From assembly GCA_028767165.1 (NCBI GenBank), contig JARACJ010000002.1, forward strand, positions 248,001 to 312,000: a DNA stretch of 64,000 nucleotides, given 5' to 3'. A program made the position numbers and the translations under genes. Shown one piece after another: positions 40,547 to 50,100 of this stretch (position 1 is its first letter; each line of letters begins with the position of its first letter). This DNA is from Proteobacteria bacterium DTSAM18 (lineage in GTDB: Bacteria > Myxococcota_A > UBA796 > GCA-2862545). A model generated the notes under the pieces. The model made no database searches and was not told the origin of the DNA. It saw only the letters and a program-made list of their open reading frames with translations.

Positions 40547-42520
40547 GTGCCCAACTCGTTCTACATCACGACTCCCATCTACTACGTCAATGGCAAGCCG
40601 CACATCGGCCACGCCTATACCACCACCGCGGCCGACGCGGCGGCACGTTTCCAACGTGCCAAGGGCAAGCAGGTCTTCTTCCAGACCGGCACCGACGAGC
40701 ACGGCCAGAAGGTGCTCGAGAAGGCACGCGAGCGCGGCATGGAGCCCATGGCCCACTGCGACGACATGGTGGTGCACTGGAAGGAGATGATGGAGCGGCT
40801 GCAGATCTCCTACGATCGCTTCATGCGCACCACCGACCCGGAGCACATGAAGGCGGTGCAGGGCGTGCTGCAGATGCTGCACGACCGCGATCTGCTCTAC
40901 AAGCAGGGCTACGTGGGCTGGTACAGCCCGTCGGCCGAGCGCTTCTGGACCGAGAAGGATCTGATCGACGGCAAGTGCCCCGACACCGGCCAACCGGTGC
41001 AGAAGGTCGAGGAGACCAACTGGTTCTTCAAGATGAGCCAGTACCAGCAGCGCCTCGTCGACCACATCGAGGCCAACCCGGGCTTCATCCAGCCCGAGTC
41101 CCGCAAGAACGAGGTGCTCGGCTTCCTGCGCCAGGAGCTCGGGGATCTGTGCATCAGCCGTCCCAAGGCGCGCATGTCCTGGGGCATCGAGTTCCCCTTC
41201 GACGAGGACTACGTCACCTACGTGTGGTTCGACGCCCTGCTGAACTACCTCACGGGCATCGGCTACCGTCCCGATGGCAGCACCCAGCACGAGGCCTTCT
41301 GGCCCGCCGACTTCCAGCTCATCGGCAAGGACATCCTCACCACCCACGCCGTGTACTGGACCACCATGCTCATGGCGATGGAGGTGCCGCTGCCCAAGTG
41401 CATCTACGCCCACGGCTGGTGGATGAGCCACGACGGCCGCAAGATGAGCAAGTCGCTGGGCAACGTCATCGACGTCGAGCTGCTCCGCCGCAACTTCGGT
41501 CTCGATGCCACCCGCTACTTCCTCCTGCGTGAGATCGCGTTCGGGGCGGATGGCCACTTCAGCTACGACGGCTTCCTGGGCCGCTACAACACCGACCTGG
41601 CCAACGATCTGGGCAACATGGCCCACCGCGGCCTGTCGATGACCTCCAACTGGCTCGGCGGCACGGTGCCGGCCTACGGCGCGTCCACCGGTCACGAGGA
41701 GGCGCTCGTCGCGCTGGCAGGCGAGAAGCTGAAGGAGTTCGACGCCCAGATGGAGGGCCTGCAGTTCCACAAGGCCCTCGACGCGATCATGGATGTCGTC
41801 CGCGCCACCAACAAGTACATCGACACCACCGAGCCCTGGGCCCTGAACAAGGCCGGCAACGTCGATGCACTGAACACCGTCATGCGCACGGTGCTCGAGG
41901 TGTCCTACTTCGCCACCATGGCGCTCGAGTGCGTCATCCCGAACAAGGCCGCCGAGCTGTTCGGCAAGGTGGGCAAGACCACCGAGCAGGCCCGGGCCGA
42001 TCTGGTGGCCGCGCTGCACGTGGGTGTCGACTTCCAGGCACTCGAAGAGGGCGCGGCCGTCGAGGTGGGCGATCCGCTCTTCCCGCGTTTCCGCAAGCAG
42101 CCCGAGGAGATCGCCGAGCTGCTCGAGGCCGCCAAGGCTGCCGAGGCGGCCGCCAAGCCCGCGAAGAAGTCGAAGAAGAAGAAGAAGTCCAAGGTGAAGG
42201 AGCCCATCACCTTCGAGGACTTCTCCAAGCTCGACCTGCGGGTGGGCGAGGTGCTCTCCGGCGAGAAGCACCCCGACGCCGACAAGCTGCTGGTGCTCAA
42301 GGTGAGCCTCGGCGAGGAGCAGCCCCGTCAGATCGTGGCCGGCATCGCCAGCAAGTTCTCCGTCGACGATCTCGTCGGCCGCAAGGTCGTCGTGGTGGCC
42401 AACCTGGCCCCTGCGACCATCCGCGGCGTGGAGAGCCAGGGCATGATCATGGCCGCCGGCGGCAAGGAGGTCGTCGACCTCGTGGCCGTGGATGCGAACG
42501 TGGGTGAGGTCGTTCGCTGA
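40547..42520 (+). CDS. metG: Methionyl-tRNA synthetase with C-terminal tRNA-binding domain
   Basis: 657 residues. The class I signatures are HIGH (GKPHIGHAYT) and KMSKS (GRKMSKSLGN). The insertion lacks the four-cysteine zinc knuckle seen in E. coli MetG, matching the shorter zinc-free type. A Lys-rich linker (KKSKKKKKSK) joins a C-terminal Trbp111/EMAP-like domain (FSKLDLRVGEVLSGEKHPDADKLLVLKV), which improves tRNA binding and dimerisation. The start is GTG 40547, six bases after AGGAGG. A hairpin terminator follows. Confidence 0.97.
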   Translation: MPNSFYITTPIYYVNGKPHIGHAYTTTAADAAARFQRAKGKQVFFQTGTDEHGQKVLEKARERGMEPMAHCDDMVVHWKEMMERLQISYDRFMRTTDPEHMKAVQGVLQMLHDRDLLYKQGYVGWYSPSAERFWTEKDLIDGKCPDTGQPVQKVEETNWFFKMSQYQQRLVDHIEANPGFIQPESRKNEVLGFLRQELGDLCISRPKARMSWGIEFPFDEDYVTYVWFDALLNYLTGIGYRPDGSTQHEAFWPADFQLIGKDILTTHAVYWTTMLMAMEVPLPKCIYAHGWWMSHDGRKMSKSLGNVIDVELLRRNFGLDATRYFLLREIAFGADGHFSYDGFLGRYNTDLANDLGNMAHRGLSMTSNWLGGTVPAYGASTGHEEALVALAGEKLKEFDAQMEGLQFHKALDAIMDVVRATNKYIDTTEPWALNKAGNVDALNTVMRTVLEVSYFATMALECVIPNKAAELFGKVGKTTEQARADLVAALHVGVDFQALEEGAAVEVGDPLFPRFRKQPEEIAELLEAAKAAEAAAKPAKKSKKKKKSKVKEPITFEDFSKLDLRVGEVLSGEKHPDADKLLVLKVSLGEEQPRQIVAGIASKFSVDDLVGRKVVVVANLAPATIRGVESQGMIMAAGGKEVVDLVAVDANVGEVVR

Positions 42521-42540
42521 GGGTCTGAGACCTGGCCTGA

Positions 42541-42574
42541 AAGCCCCTGATGTCGGTGACGACATCGGGGGTTT
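42541..42574 (+). terminator. metG terminator hairpin
   Basis: A fully paired 15-bp stem (AAGCCCCTGATGTCG with CGACATCGGGGGTTT, two G-U pairs) with a GTGA loop, 21 bp after the stop. The sequence then continues GTCGTTCTTG. Confidence 0.85.
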
Positions 42575-42701
42575 GTCGTTCTTGGGGGAGGGCTTGTACG
42601 ACCCGGGGCATGGTGTTGGCCTCACACGGAGGGAGCGGAGGAGGCGGAGGGAGCGGAGGGGTTGTCGCCACGAGGGGCTTCCAGGCGAAAGATGCTGCTC
42701 T

Positions 42702-42810
42702 GGCGGCTCGTGGAGGGAGCATTTGATCCAGAGGATTGGAGGTCCTGAGAATTCCAAGAGTCCCAGGGCAGGTTGATAGGCCATCCACTCATCGAGTGGA
42801 TCTCGAATGA
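42702..42810. mobile_element. MITE-like element, copy 3 (right arm missing)
   Basis: Bases 42702-42775 are identical to 45250-45323 (74 of 74 by eye), covering the left arm GGCGGCTCGTGGAGGGAGC and TTTGATCCAGAG. The core CATCCACTCATCGAGTGGAT follows. The right inverted arm is not found. Upstream lies a purine-rich CACACGGAGGGAGCGGAGG tract (42625-42660). With copy 4 it brackets the family B-A gene pair as direct repeats. The rest of the 327-bp gap after metG holds no gene. Confidence 0.8.
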
Positions 42811-42847
42811 CCAGCTGGAGAGGCCATGATGCCGGAGTCGCCGAAAA

Positions 42848-44206
42848 TTACGGCGTCGTGCGTTCCACGGTGAGCCGCACCGTTGTGGGCTCGTCGGGCA
42901 CCAGCTCGGTGACCTGGATGTCGTCCAGGCAGTCGGTCACGGTGGTCGGCGCGTCCCACTCACCGAAGTTCCAGAACTCGCCATTCCAGACGGCCTCGGT
43001 GCGGGAGGTGCCTTCGTGAGGCGTGTCGAGGTGGCACTTCCAGGCTTCAGCGGTGAGGGCTTCCTGCCAGGTGTTGGGGGATTGCAGGCCGAGGGCGACG
43101 AGGCGGGAGTGCGCGTCGCGGAGTTCGTACGCTCGTTGGTCGCACATGAGCCAAGGGTGTGGCTCTGGGACGGTGCATTCCTGGTCCAGCGTGCGCTTCA
43201 TTCGGTCGGCGAACATGGCCATTCGCTCGTGATCCTCTGTGAAGAGGGCTTTGCGGAGGCCCCATGCGGCCAGTCGGAGGGCGTCCGTAGGTTCGCTTGA
43301 CTGTATAGAGGCGATGGCGTCGAGCAGCCTGGTGGGAACCGAGGTGAACCGGTTCTTGGTTGAAAGGAGAGCTGCCTGCTCTCGTATAATGGGATCCTCG
43401 ATGGACTCCATCAGGTCAGTCATGACCTCGTAGTCCCAGTCGTCGGTAGAACCGGCCATCTCTGCGCGGAATTGAGCGAGCCTGACGTGGTCAGCTATGG
43501 GGTGATCTGGCCACTTTTCGAGAATGGTATCTGCCAAGAGCCCAAGGGAATCAGGATCGAACTTCGGGATCATGTTTGGATGGTGTTGGTTCCAGTATTC
43601 CCTCCTCTCCGGCGAGATGGTTGTCCATCGCTCACCGCTTGGGAGGTGGTTTTTCTCGAACCTGCGCCAGTCTTCCCGGGTTGTCACGACCGCTTGGATC
43701 CATGCGGCCTGAAGCGCCATGAGAGCTTCTTCCGGGGTGAGGGGCGACGAGTCTGGCCCGAGTAGGAACTCCTCTTCCGCAGTGACCAGGGCATCCGTGG
43801 TTTCCCAACTCAGCCAGTCGACACCAATCCTGGACGCTGCGAGGAGCTTCTCATCGGTTTGTGTGGCGTGAAAGACGGCGTGGTCCCAGCGTGTGTCGTC
43901 TGGGTTCGGCCAGATTCGTTCGAAGGGGCGATTGGGCTCGGCGATGAGAGAGCGCGCAACGCGGATGTGTCTCAACCAGATGTGGAGTGACGTCTTGTTC
44001 GGGTGCCCTTTCTGAAAGGGTTCATCATCGGAATCTTGGCTATCCGTGATGCGATCGGTGTCGGCTCGACGTGACGAAGTGGACCTGTTGATTGACGTCG
44101 ACTCGCTCACTCCAGGACGTTCCAGGAGCCATAGCGACAAGAACAAGGCAATGACAAGCAGCGCAAATGTTCTTGTTCCGAAGTTCCGTTTTCGCTTGTC
44201 GTGCAT
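42848..44206 (-). CDS. Family A: TM-anchored extracytoplasmic protein of unknown function
   Basis: 452 residues from ATG 44206, with GGAG ten bases ahead. A basic start (HDKRKRNFGTRTF) precedes one membrane segment (ALLVIALFLSLWLL) and a Ser/Asp-rich stalk. The large domain carries family hallmarks: HIWLRHIR, TPEEALMALQAAW, WPDHPIADHVRLA, IEDPIIREQAALL, NTWQEALTAEAWKCHLDTPH and a final beta-rich part with conserved Cys. It is 35-40% similar in pattern to the genes at 59866 and 61388. It follows the frameshifted family B gene by 86 bp. I find no match to a known family; helical repeat segments suggest a binding scaffold. Confidence 0.65.
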   Translation of the reverse strand: MHDKRKRNFGTRTFALLVIALFLSLWLLERPGVSESTSINRSTSSRRADTDRITDSQDSDDEPFQKGHPNKTSLHIWLRHIRVARSLIAEPNRPFERIWPNPDDTRWDHAVFHATQTDEKLLAASRIGVDWLSWETTDALVTAEEEFLLGPDSSPLTPEEALMALQAAWIQAVVTTREDWRRFEKNHLPSGERWTTISPERREYWNQHHPNMIPKFDPDSLGLLADTILEKWPDHPIADHVRLAQFRAEMAGSTDDWDYEVMTDLMESIEDPIIREQAALLSTKNRFTSVPTRLLDAIASIQSSEPTDALRLAAWGLRKALFTEDHERMAMFADRMKRTLDQECTVPEPHPWLMCDQRAYELRDAHSRLVALGLQSPNTWQEALTAEAWKCHLDTPHEGTSRTEAVWNGEFWNFGEWDAPTTVTDCLDDIQVTELVPDEPTTVRLTVERTTP

Positions 44207-44292
44207 GTTCTGGGGACTCCAGCTGATCGGCATCGAAAACCGGCGCGCTGACCGTCCCTCCGATACCGATACACGCTCCCATTCTCTGGTGA

Positions 44293-44974
44293 TCAGGGCC
44301 AGAGAATCACGGACTGCGCCGCTGCGAGGTCTTCCAGGAAGACACCGACGCATTCGCCGTGGCAGGTGTCATCATCGCCGCATTGGATTCCGAGGCCACT
44401 GTATTGGTTGCCTTCTTCGTCCACACATTCGATGGGACATTCCTCACAGTCGCCACAGATGCCCCCCTCACAGATTTCGCCGGTGTCGGACATCTGATTC
44501 AACACCAGAGGGCCAGATGAGGCCACCATTCGCGTCCTGTACGAAGTGGCGGCGGCAGGAATGCTGGTCTCTCGCACGGTGGAGCTGAACAGACCGGAAG
44601 CGCCTGAGTGCATCGGCACCGTAACGGCCGCTACGAGCGCACCGTTCGCATCCAGATACTCGAGTTCGAAGCTTACTGCGCTGCTTGCCGACAGCGCACG
44701 GCCTTCGACATGGAACTCGATGGCATCCGCACCGGCGAGCGAAGCTTCGTTGGTCACCGCGATCTTGGTGGTGGACGTCGCCGATGCACCCACCGTGAGA
44801 ACAGGCACGGTACCCGGCGTGTGGACGCCCAGGACGTCGTTGTCGCCCCACACCAGGTTGGGCAGGCAGTCCGTGGCCCACTCGGGACCGCACCCGGTGC
44901 TACTGATGAGGGTGAGGTCCAGCTCCCCCCCCCCAGGATACGCTGCTTGCGAGCAGCATGAGAAGTCCAGTCAT
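44293..44974 (-). pseudogene. Family B: secreted Cys-rich protein, frame broken at a G10 tract (possibly phase-variable)
   Basis: ATG 44974 with AGGAG (CAAGGAGATGAG) begins a signal peptide (MTGLLMLLASSVSW). It runs into ten G residues (44925-44934 as C on the plus strand). With ten G the frame stops after a few codons at TAG. With nine G it continues as ELDLTLISSTGCGPEWATDC and on through a full ~226-residue protein. The mature part is beta-rich, with a cysteine-rich end (CEGGICGDCEECPIEC ... CHGECVGVFLEDL). The 63074 paralog shares the domain from GCGPEWA onward. It may be a pseudogene, a slippage switch, or a homopolymer sequencing error. Confidence 0.7.
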
Positions 44975-45249
44975 CTCATCTCCTTGGACCGCCGTGAACG
45001 TGGCGACCCGGGGCAATGGTTTGCCAATGGACGTCGAGGGGCAAGACCAAAATTTCTCTGGCACCTTAAAGCATTTGAAAAACGCCGAATATAGCGGTTC
45101 TGATGTGTCGTGGTGCTGGGACATTCTGTAGCGCGTCAGTGGGTCGACGATGGATTGATGGCCCATTCTGTGGCGCCGAAAGGACGATTCCGGTGAGGTC
45201 GGTAGGGAGTCTAGCCCGCCGTGATGTGCTGGCGAGAGGAGGGTTCCCG

Positions 45250-45422
45250 GGCGGCTCGTGGAGGGAGCATTTGATCCAGAGGATTGGAGGTCCTGAGAAT
45301 TCCAAGAGTCCCAGGGCAGGTTGTGAGGTCATCCGCTCATCGAGTTGGATTCGATTGATCAGGTTCTCTGGATCTCAGGTTCTCCTGATCTCTGGATCAA
45401 ATTGATCCCTCCTCGACCCGCC
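45250..45422. mobile_element. MITE-like element, copy 4 (complete)
   Basis: A 173-bp element with terminal inverted repeats of about 32 bp: left GGCGGCTCGTGGAGGGAGC plus TTTGATCCAGAG (45250-45281), right CTCTGGATCAAAT plus GATCCCTCCTCGACCCGCC (45390-45422). The core contains CATCCGCTCATCGAG. The surrounding gap (44975-45555) otherwise holds the promoter region of the family B gene and a CTCCCTCCGCGTGAGG tract near 45510-45525. Confidence 0.8.
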
Positions 45423-45555
45423 ACAGGCCACTCGGGGAGCAGCAGACCCGTGGTTCGGGGACTCCCGCCCCTGCAAGGAGCCCTCCGCTCGCTCCGAATC
45501 CGCGGCTCCCTCCGCGTGAGGCGCGAGCACTGGCCCAGTGCCACAGCCCTCCCTC

Positions 45556-47100
45556 TCAGGCGATCTTCCCGAACTGCTCCTCGACCATCTCCAGCAACGC
45601 TTCCTCGTGCTGCGTCGCGAACCGATGGTCGATCAGCCGGTTGGTCACCCGCCACATCTTCGGGTCCTCGTCCGTCCGCACCACCTCGGGCAGGGCGCCG
45701 GGGGCGCGCCAGGGAACCAGCTTGGCCAGCTCGGTGAGCAGCTCGCGCTGCTGGGCGCTGCTGAGGGGGGACTCGATGTGCACGTTGACCGTGTGCTGGG
45801 GCCACTCGTCGTTGTCCTTGGTGGACGCCTCGCGCACGAGCAGGCGGTTGGGGATCTGCACCTCGTGGCCGTCGTCGTCGATGACCAGGGTGGTGCGGAT
45901 GCCGACCCAGTCGACCACGCCCTCGACCCGTTCGTTGCGCAGGTAGGTGCCCGGGCGGATGTGGCCCTCCATCAGCAGCGTGAAGCCGGCGATGAGGTCG
46001 GGGATGATGAGGAACAGGGACGCGCCGGCGGTGATGACCAGTGCCGAGGCGAAGACGGGGATGAGCGGCAGGAGGACCCGGGGCGTGACCGCGATGATGG
46101 CGGCCGCGATCGCGCCGAGGGCGACGAAGCGGATGAGGCCCTTGGACAGATCGAGGAGCCGGGGCAGCACGCCGTGTCGGGAGAGCTTGCTCATCAGGCC
46201 GCGGACGGAGTGGGCCACGAACAGCAGGAACAGGCCGCCCATCAGGAGCAGCATGCTGGGGCCGAAGCCACGGACGACGTCGAGCTGGGACTCGATGGCG
46301 CGGGCCCACATCGCCCACTGGGTGTGGATCGGGGAGTCGGCGGGCGGCGCTTCGGCCTCTTCCCCTTCGCTGCCCTTGTCTTCCTTGGGCAGCGGAGGAC
46401 CGACGATGGGCGTGGTGGACTTCTCCCGCTGACCGGCCTCCGGCCCGGTGGGCTCCTTGGTGGGAGCCTCGGCCTCGGCCTCTTCGCCTTCCGTCGGCTG
46501 CTCGCCCTCGGCGGCTCCGTCGGTCTCGGAGGCCTGCTCGTCGGTCTCGGAGGCCTGCTCGTCGGTCTCGGACGGGTCGGTCTCCGCGCTGCGGTCTGCC
46601 TCGTCCTCTCCGGGCTCGGTCTCGGCCTCGGGCACGCCGCCGGCGATGTTCGCGGCCTTGCGCGCCTCGAGATCGGGCAGCTCCAGCTCGCCGTCGGGCT
46701 GGGGCGGGGGGGCGTCTTCTGCGGCGGCTTGGTCCTCGGTCTCGGACTTGGATTCGGCCTCGGTGCCGGGTTCGGTCTCGCTCTCGCCTTCGCCCTCGGC
46801 TGCAGGCTCGGTCTCGCCCTCGCCCTCGCCTTCGGTCGTCGGTTCGGTCTCGCCCTCGGTTGCGGGCTGGGCTTCGCTGTCGGGCTCGGTCTGACTCTTG
46901 GGATCGGGATCGGACTGCGGTTCGGCCTCGTCTTCGGGCACGGGCGCGGGCGCGGGAACGGGATCCTCTTCGCCATCGCTTTTCGGCGGGGCGTCCTCTT
47001 CTGCCTCATTCACCAGCGGGCTCGGACTCTCCGGAACCTCGTCCTCGGGCAGTGCCTGGCCGTAGGCCAGCCCCGCGATCACCATCCACAGCGCCATCAT
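45556..47100 (-). CDS. MscS-family mechanosensitive channel with long acidic extracytoplasmic segment
   Basis: 514 residues. A short signal-like start (MMALWMVIAGLAYGQA) is followed by about 235 residues of Glu/Ser/Thr/Pro-rich, repeat-bearing acidic sequence (for example the twice-repeated SETDEQA). Three membrane segments come next, then the MscS beta domain (LMEGHIRPGTYLRNERVEGVVDWVGIR ... IPNRLLVREAS) and a C-terminal alpha/beta part. MscS channels open under membrane tension and release solutes during hypo-osmotic shock. ATG 47100 overlaps the stop of the antiporter fusion (TGA 47099-47097), so it ends the Trk-type operon. The acidic extension is unusual and may sit in the periplasm as a crowding or ion-sensing layer (inference). 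Confidence 0.85.
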   Translation of the reverse strand: MMALWMVIAGLAYGQALPEDEVPESPSPLVNEAEEDAPPKSDGEEDPVPAPAPVPEDEAEPQSDPDPKSQTEPDSEAQPATEGETEPTTEGEGEGETEPAAEGEGESETEPGTEAESKSETEDQAAAEDAPPPQPDGELELPDLEARKAANIAGGVPEAETEPGEDEADRSAETDPSETDEQASETDEQASETDGAAEGEQPTEGEEAEAEAPTKEPTGPEAGQREKSTTPIVGPPLPKEDKGSEGEEAEAPPADSPIHTQWAMWARAIESQLDVVRGFGPSMLLLMGGLFLLFVAHSVRGLMSKLSRHGVLPRLLDLSKGLIRFVALGAIAAAIIAVTPRVLLPLIPVFASALVITAGASLFLIIPDLIAGFTLLMEGHIRPGTYLRNERVEGVVDWVGIRTTLVIDDDGHEVQIPNRLLVREASTKDNDEWPQHTVNVHIESPLSSAQQRELLTELAKLVPWRAPGALPEVVRTDEDPKMWRVTNRLIDHRFATQHEEALLEMVEEQFGKIA

Positions 47101-50100
47101 TCCGCCCACCCCCGTTCCTTGATGACCCGGTGCAGCGCGCGGATCAGGTGGGCGGGCATCTTGTAGCGCTCGTCGCGCCACTCCAGCAGGCCCCAGTGGG
47201 CCAGACTGCTCAGGCGGGCGGTGGCCTGGACCTCGGGCTCCCGGAACAGGCGCATGTAGGTGGCCTCGTCGATCCAGCCCTGCCGGGATGCGGCCTGCAG
47301 CGTGAGCAGGGATCGGGGGGTGAGCCGCCGCAGGGCCACCAGGGGCACCTGGGGCACCGCGCCCATGACGACCTCCTTCTTCGCCACGTCGACGTCCACG
47401 ATGGCGCTCAGCCACAGGGCCATGGCGTCGCGGGCGATGCCCTCCGTGGCCCGGTGGAACTGGCGGAACCAGTGGCTCTGGAAGCGCTGCTTCGCCCGCT
47501 GGTCGGCGTCGATGTCGAGCTCGGCGAACCGCAGGCTGAAGCCGCTCATCTCGTGGCGTGCCAGCAGGGCCTCCTCGAGCTCCTTCTGCCCGAAGGGCTC
47601 GAGGTGGATCGCGTAGGGCAGCACCCGGGCCAGGGGGGCGAAGTCGCAGGCGTAGCGCCACACGTGGGGGTTGGTGGAGACGATCCACACGTTTCGCTGG
47701 GCATCCTTGGCGATGCCCTCCACCAGCGCCTTCAGGGCTTCGAAGCCCCCGGGCTTGAGCTGGAAGAAGTAGTGCAGGTGTCGCACCACGTGGACGTGTC
47801 CGTGGGTGCCGCGATCGAACCATCCCCGGACCTGCTCCACCGTGACCGGTCCCTCCGGCGCGTGCTCGTACACGGTGCGGGCCTTGAGGTGCCGCAGCGC
47901 ATCGCGGATGACGGTCTGGCGGCCGACACCATCGGCGCCGAGCAGCGCGGCGGCCTGCAGGGTGCCCCGGCTCCTGCTGCTCAGGGTGGCGGCCAGCTCC
48001 TCGGCCAGGGCGCGGCGGCCCTCGAGCAGCTCGCCGGCCTCCAGCGCACGGCCGCTGAACAGGCGCTTGTAGACGATGGGGATGTGGGCCGTGGGTGCCG
48101 GCCTGCGGAAGCTTGACGGACCCAGGGCCTGGCGGAAGTCGGGGCTCGGCTGCAGGCCCAGGGCGTCCCGCAGATCATCGAGGCGATCCTGGCCCACCAG
48201 GTCCATGGCCTGCAGGCGGGCCTGATCGGCGCGTCGGGCCAGCTCGGGCAGCACCTCGCTGCCCTTGCGGCGGGCCGTGGTCAGCGTGCGCTCGGGGGCG
48301 GGCTGGATCTCCTGGAACTCGCCGTCGGCGATCATCGCGCGCAGGTGTTCGAGCTCGGTGATCACCACGTCGCGCAGCTTCTGCTCGACCTGCCCGAACC
48401 ACTCCTTGCTGGCCTCCATGGCGTCGGCGACCAGCTCCTTCTGGCGGGGCAGGCCCTGCAGGAGGATCTGGATGGCGAGCCGCTGGCTGTTGTCGGTGGG
48501 GCGGTCCTCGGCGAAGCCGGACATCTCGCTGGCGGCCAGATCGGCGTTGAAGTTGAGGACCTGCTCCAGATCGTCGACCACGTGCCGCACCTGGTCGACC
48601 TTGGAGGCGTAGCGCCGGGTGAGGTCGAGCAGGTTGCGGGTGACGGTCGTCTCGAGGTGATCGACCACGAGCTTGCGGAAGGGCACCTCGGCGGTCTGCA
48701 GATCCGACGGTAGCGACCAGGCGCCCTCGAGGGCGGAGCCCACGGGCACCTCGTAGCGCTCCGTGAGGCTGTTGGAGGCGCGGGACATCGCGTCGAGCAG
48801 GGGCTGCAGGGCATCGTGACCCGCGAGCTCGTCGCGCAGCGTCTCGGTGCCGCGGCTCGCCTCCTGGGTGATGCGGGTGAGCTGGTTGACACGCTCGTGC
48901 ACGGCCTCGGCACGCTCGGCGCCGGTCATGTCGCTCTGGCAGATGGCCTGCAGATCCTCCAGCGCCTCCGGCAGGGCCTGCTGCACGCGCTCGAGCTGCA
49001 GGTAGGCCCGGCCACGCACCTGCCGCGCGATGCGGGTGCCGTGGCGGTCGAGCTCTGCCTCGACGCTGGTCTGCAGGCTGAGCAGCTCCATCTCCAGCGA
49101 CAGCGCGCTGAAGCGGGTGGCCGCGGCTTTCATGGCGCCGGGCATGCCGTCGTCGAGGTGGGCGAGGGCCGCCTTGCGATCGGCCTGGACCTTGCGCCAC
49201 GCGCGCGAGCGGGCGGGCAGGGTGACCGTGCCGATGCGCTCCATGTCGGTGGCGATGTCGGTGGTGGCGTGGGTGAGGATCGACTTGAACCGGCCGCAGG
49301 TGGCGTCCACGACGGCGTCGAGGCCCTTGAGCGCCGAGTCGAACTGCGACTGCATGTCTTCCCGCAGCAGCAGGCGCGCCTTGTCCGGGTCCTTCGCCTG
49401 CACCATGGCCCGGGACTGGTCCAGCGCCCGCAGCATCAGCGCGCGGGTGGTGGCGCTCAGGTTGAACTCAGCGTTGACCATGACCGCCGGCACGCCTTCG
49501 AGGCGCTCGATCACCTTGCCGGACAGGTGGTAGCGGTACAGCTGGCGAAGCGGGATCGTGCGGTTCTTGCCGCTGCCGGACACGAGGTACAGCAGCGACT
49601 GGGCCAGTCGCAGGCCACGGCTCGGCGACTTGGTGCGGGGCACCTGGATCGTGCGCGGACTCGACTGCACGATCTGGTCGAGGATGTCGACCAGCTCCTC
49701 CGGATCCCACAGGGTGCGGCCCACGCGGGCGGAGTGGTCGAGCACGTGGGAGCGCCAGCGGTCGATGAAGTCCTCGGCGGCGTGCAGGTAGGCCTCCTGG
49801 CGCTCCTCCGCCTCCTCCATGGTGCTGATGGTCTTCAGGCGGTGCTCGAAGCGCCGGCTCGCCTGCCGCAGGGCGGTCAGGTAGTCCTCGGCGCTGTCCT
49901 TCCACAGCCGGGCCGGGCCTCCCCGCAGATCCTCCACCAGCACGGACAGGTCGTCCTGCAGCTCGGCGAGCTGGGTGGTGAGGTCGGGGTGGCTCATGGT
50001 GCCGGCATCCACCCAGCCGTCGCGCCGGTGGCGGACGCCGACCTGGTTGCGCAGCGACTCCGGGATCTCGTCGGTCTCCTCGACGAGCGTGATGGCGGCC

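Noticed and set aside
42600-45500. Insertion sequence flanking the B-A cassette
   Set aside because: No transposase gene is present; the repeats are short, non-autonomous elements.
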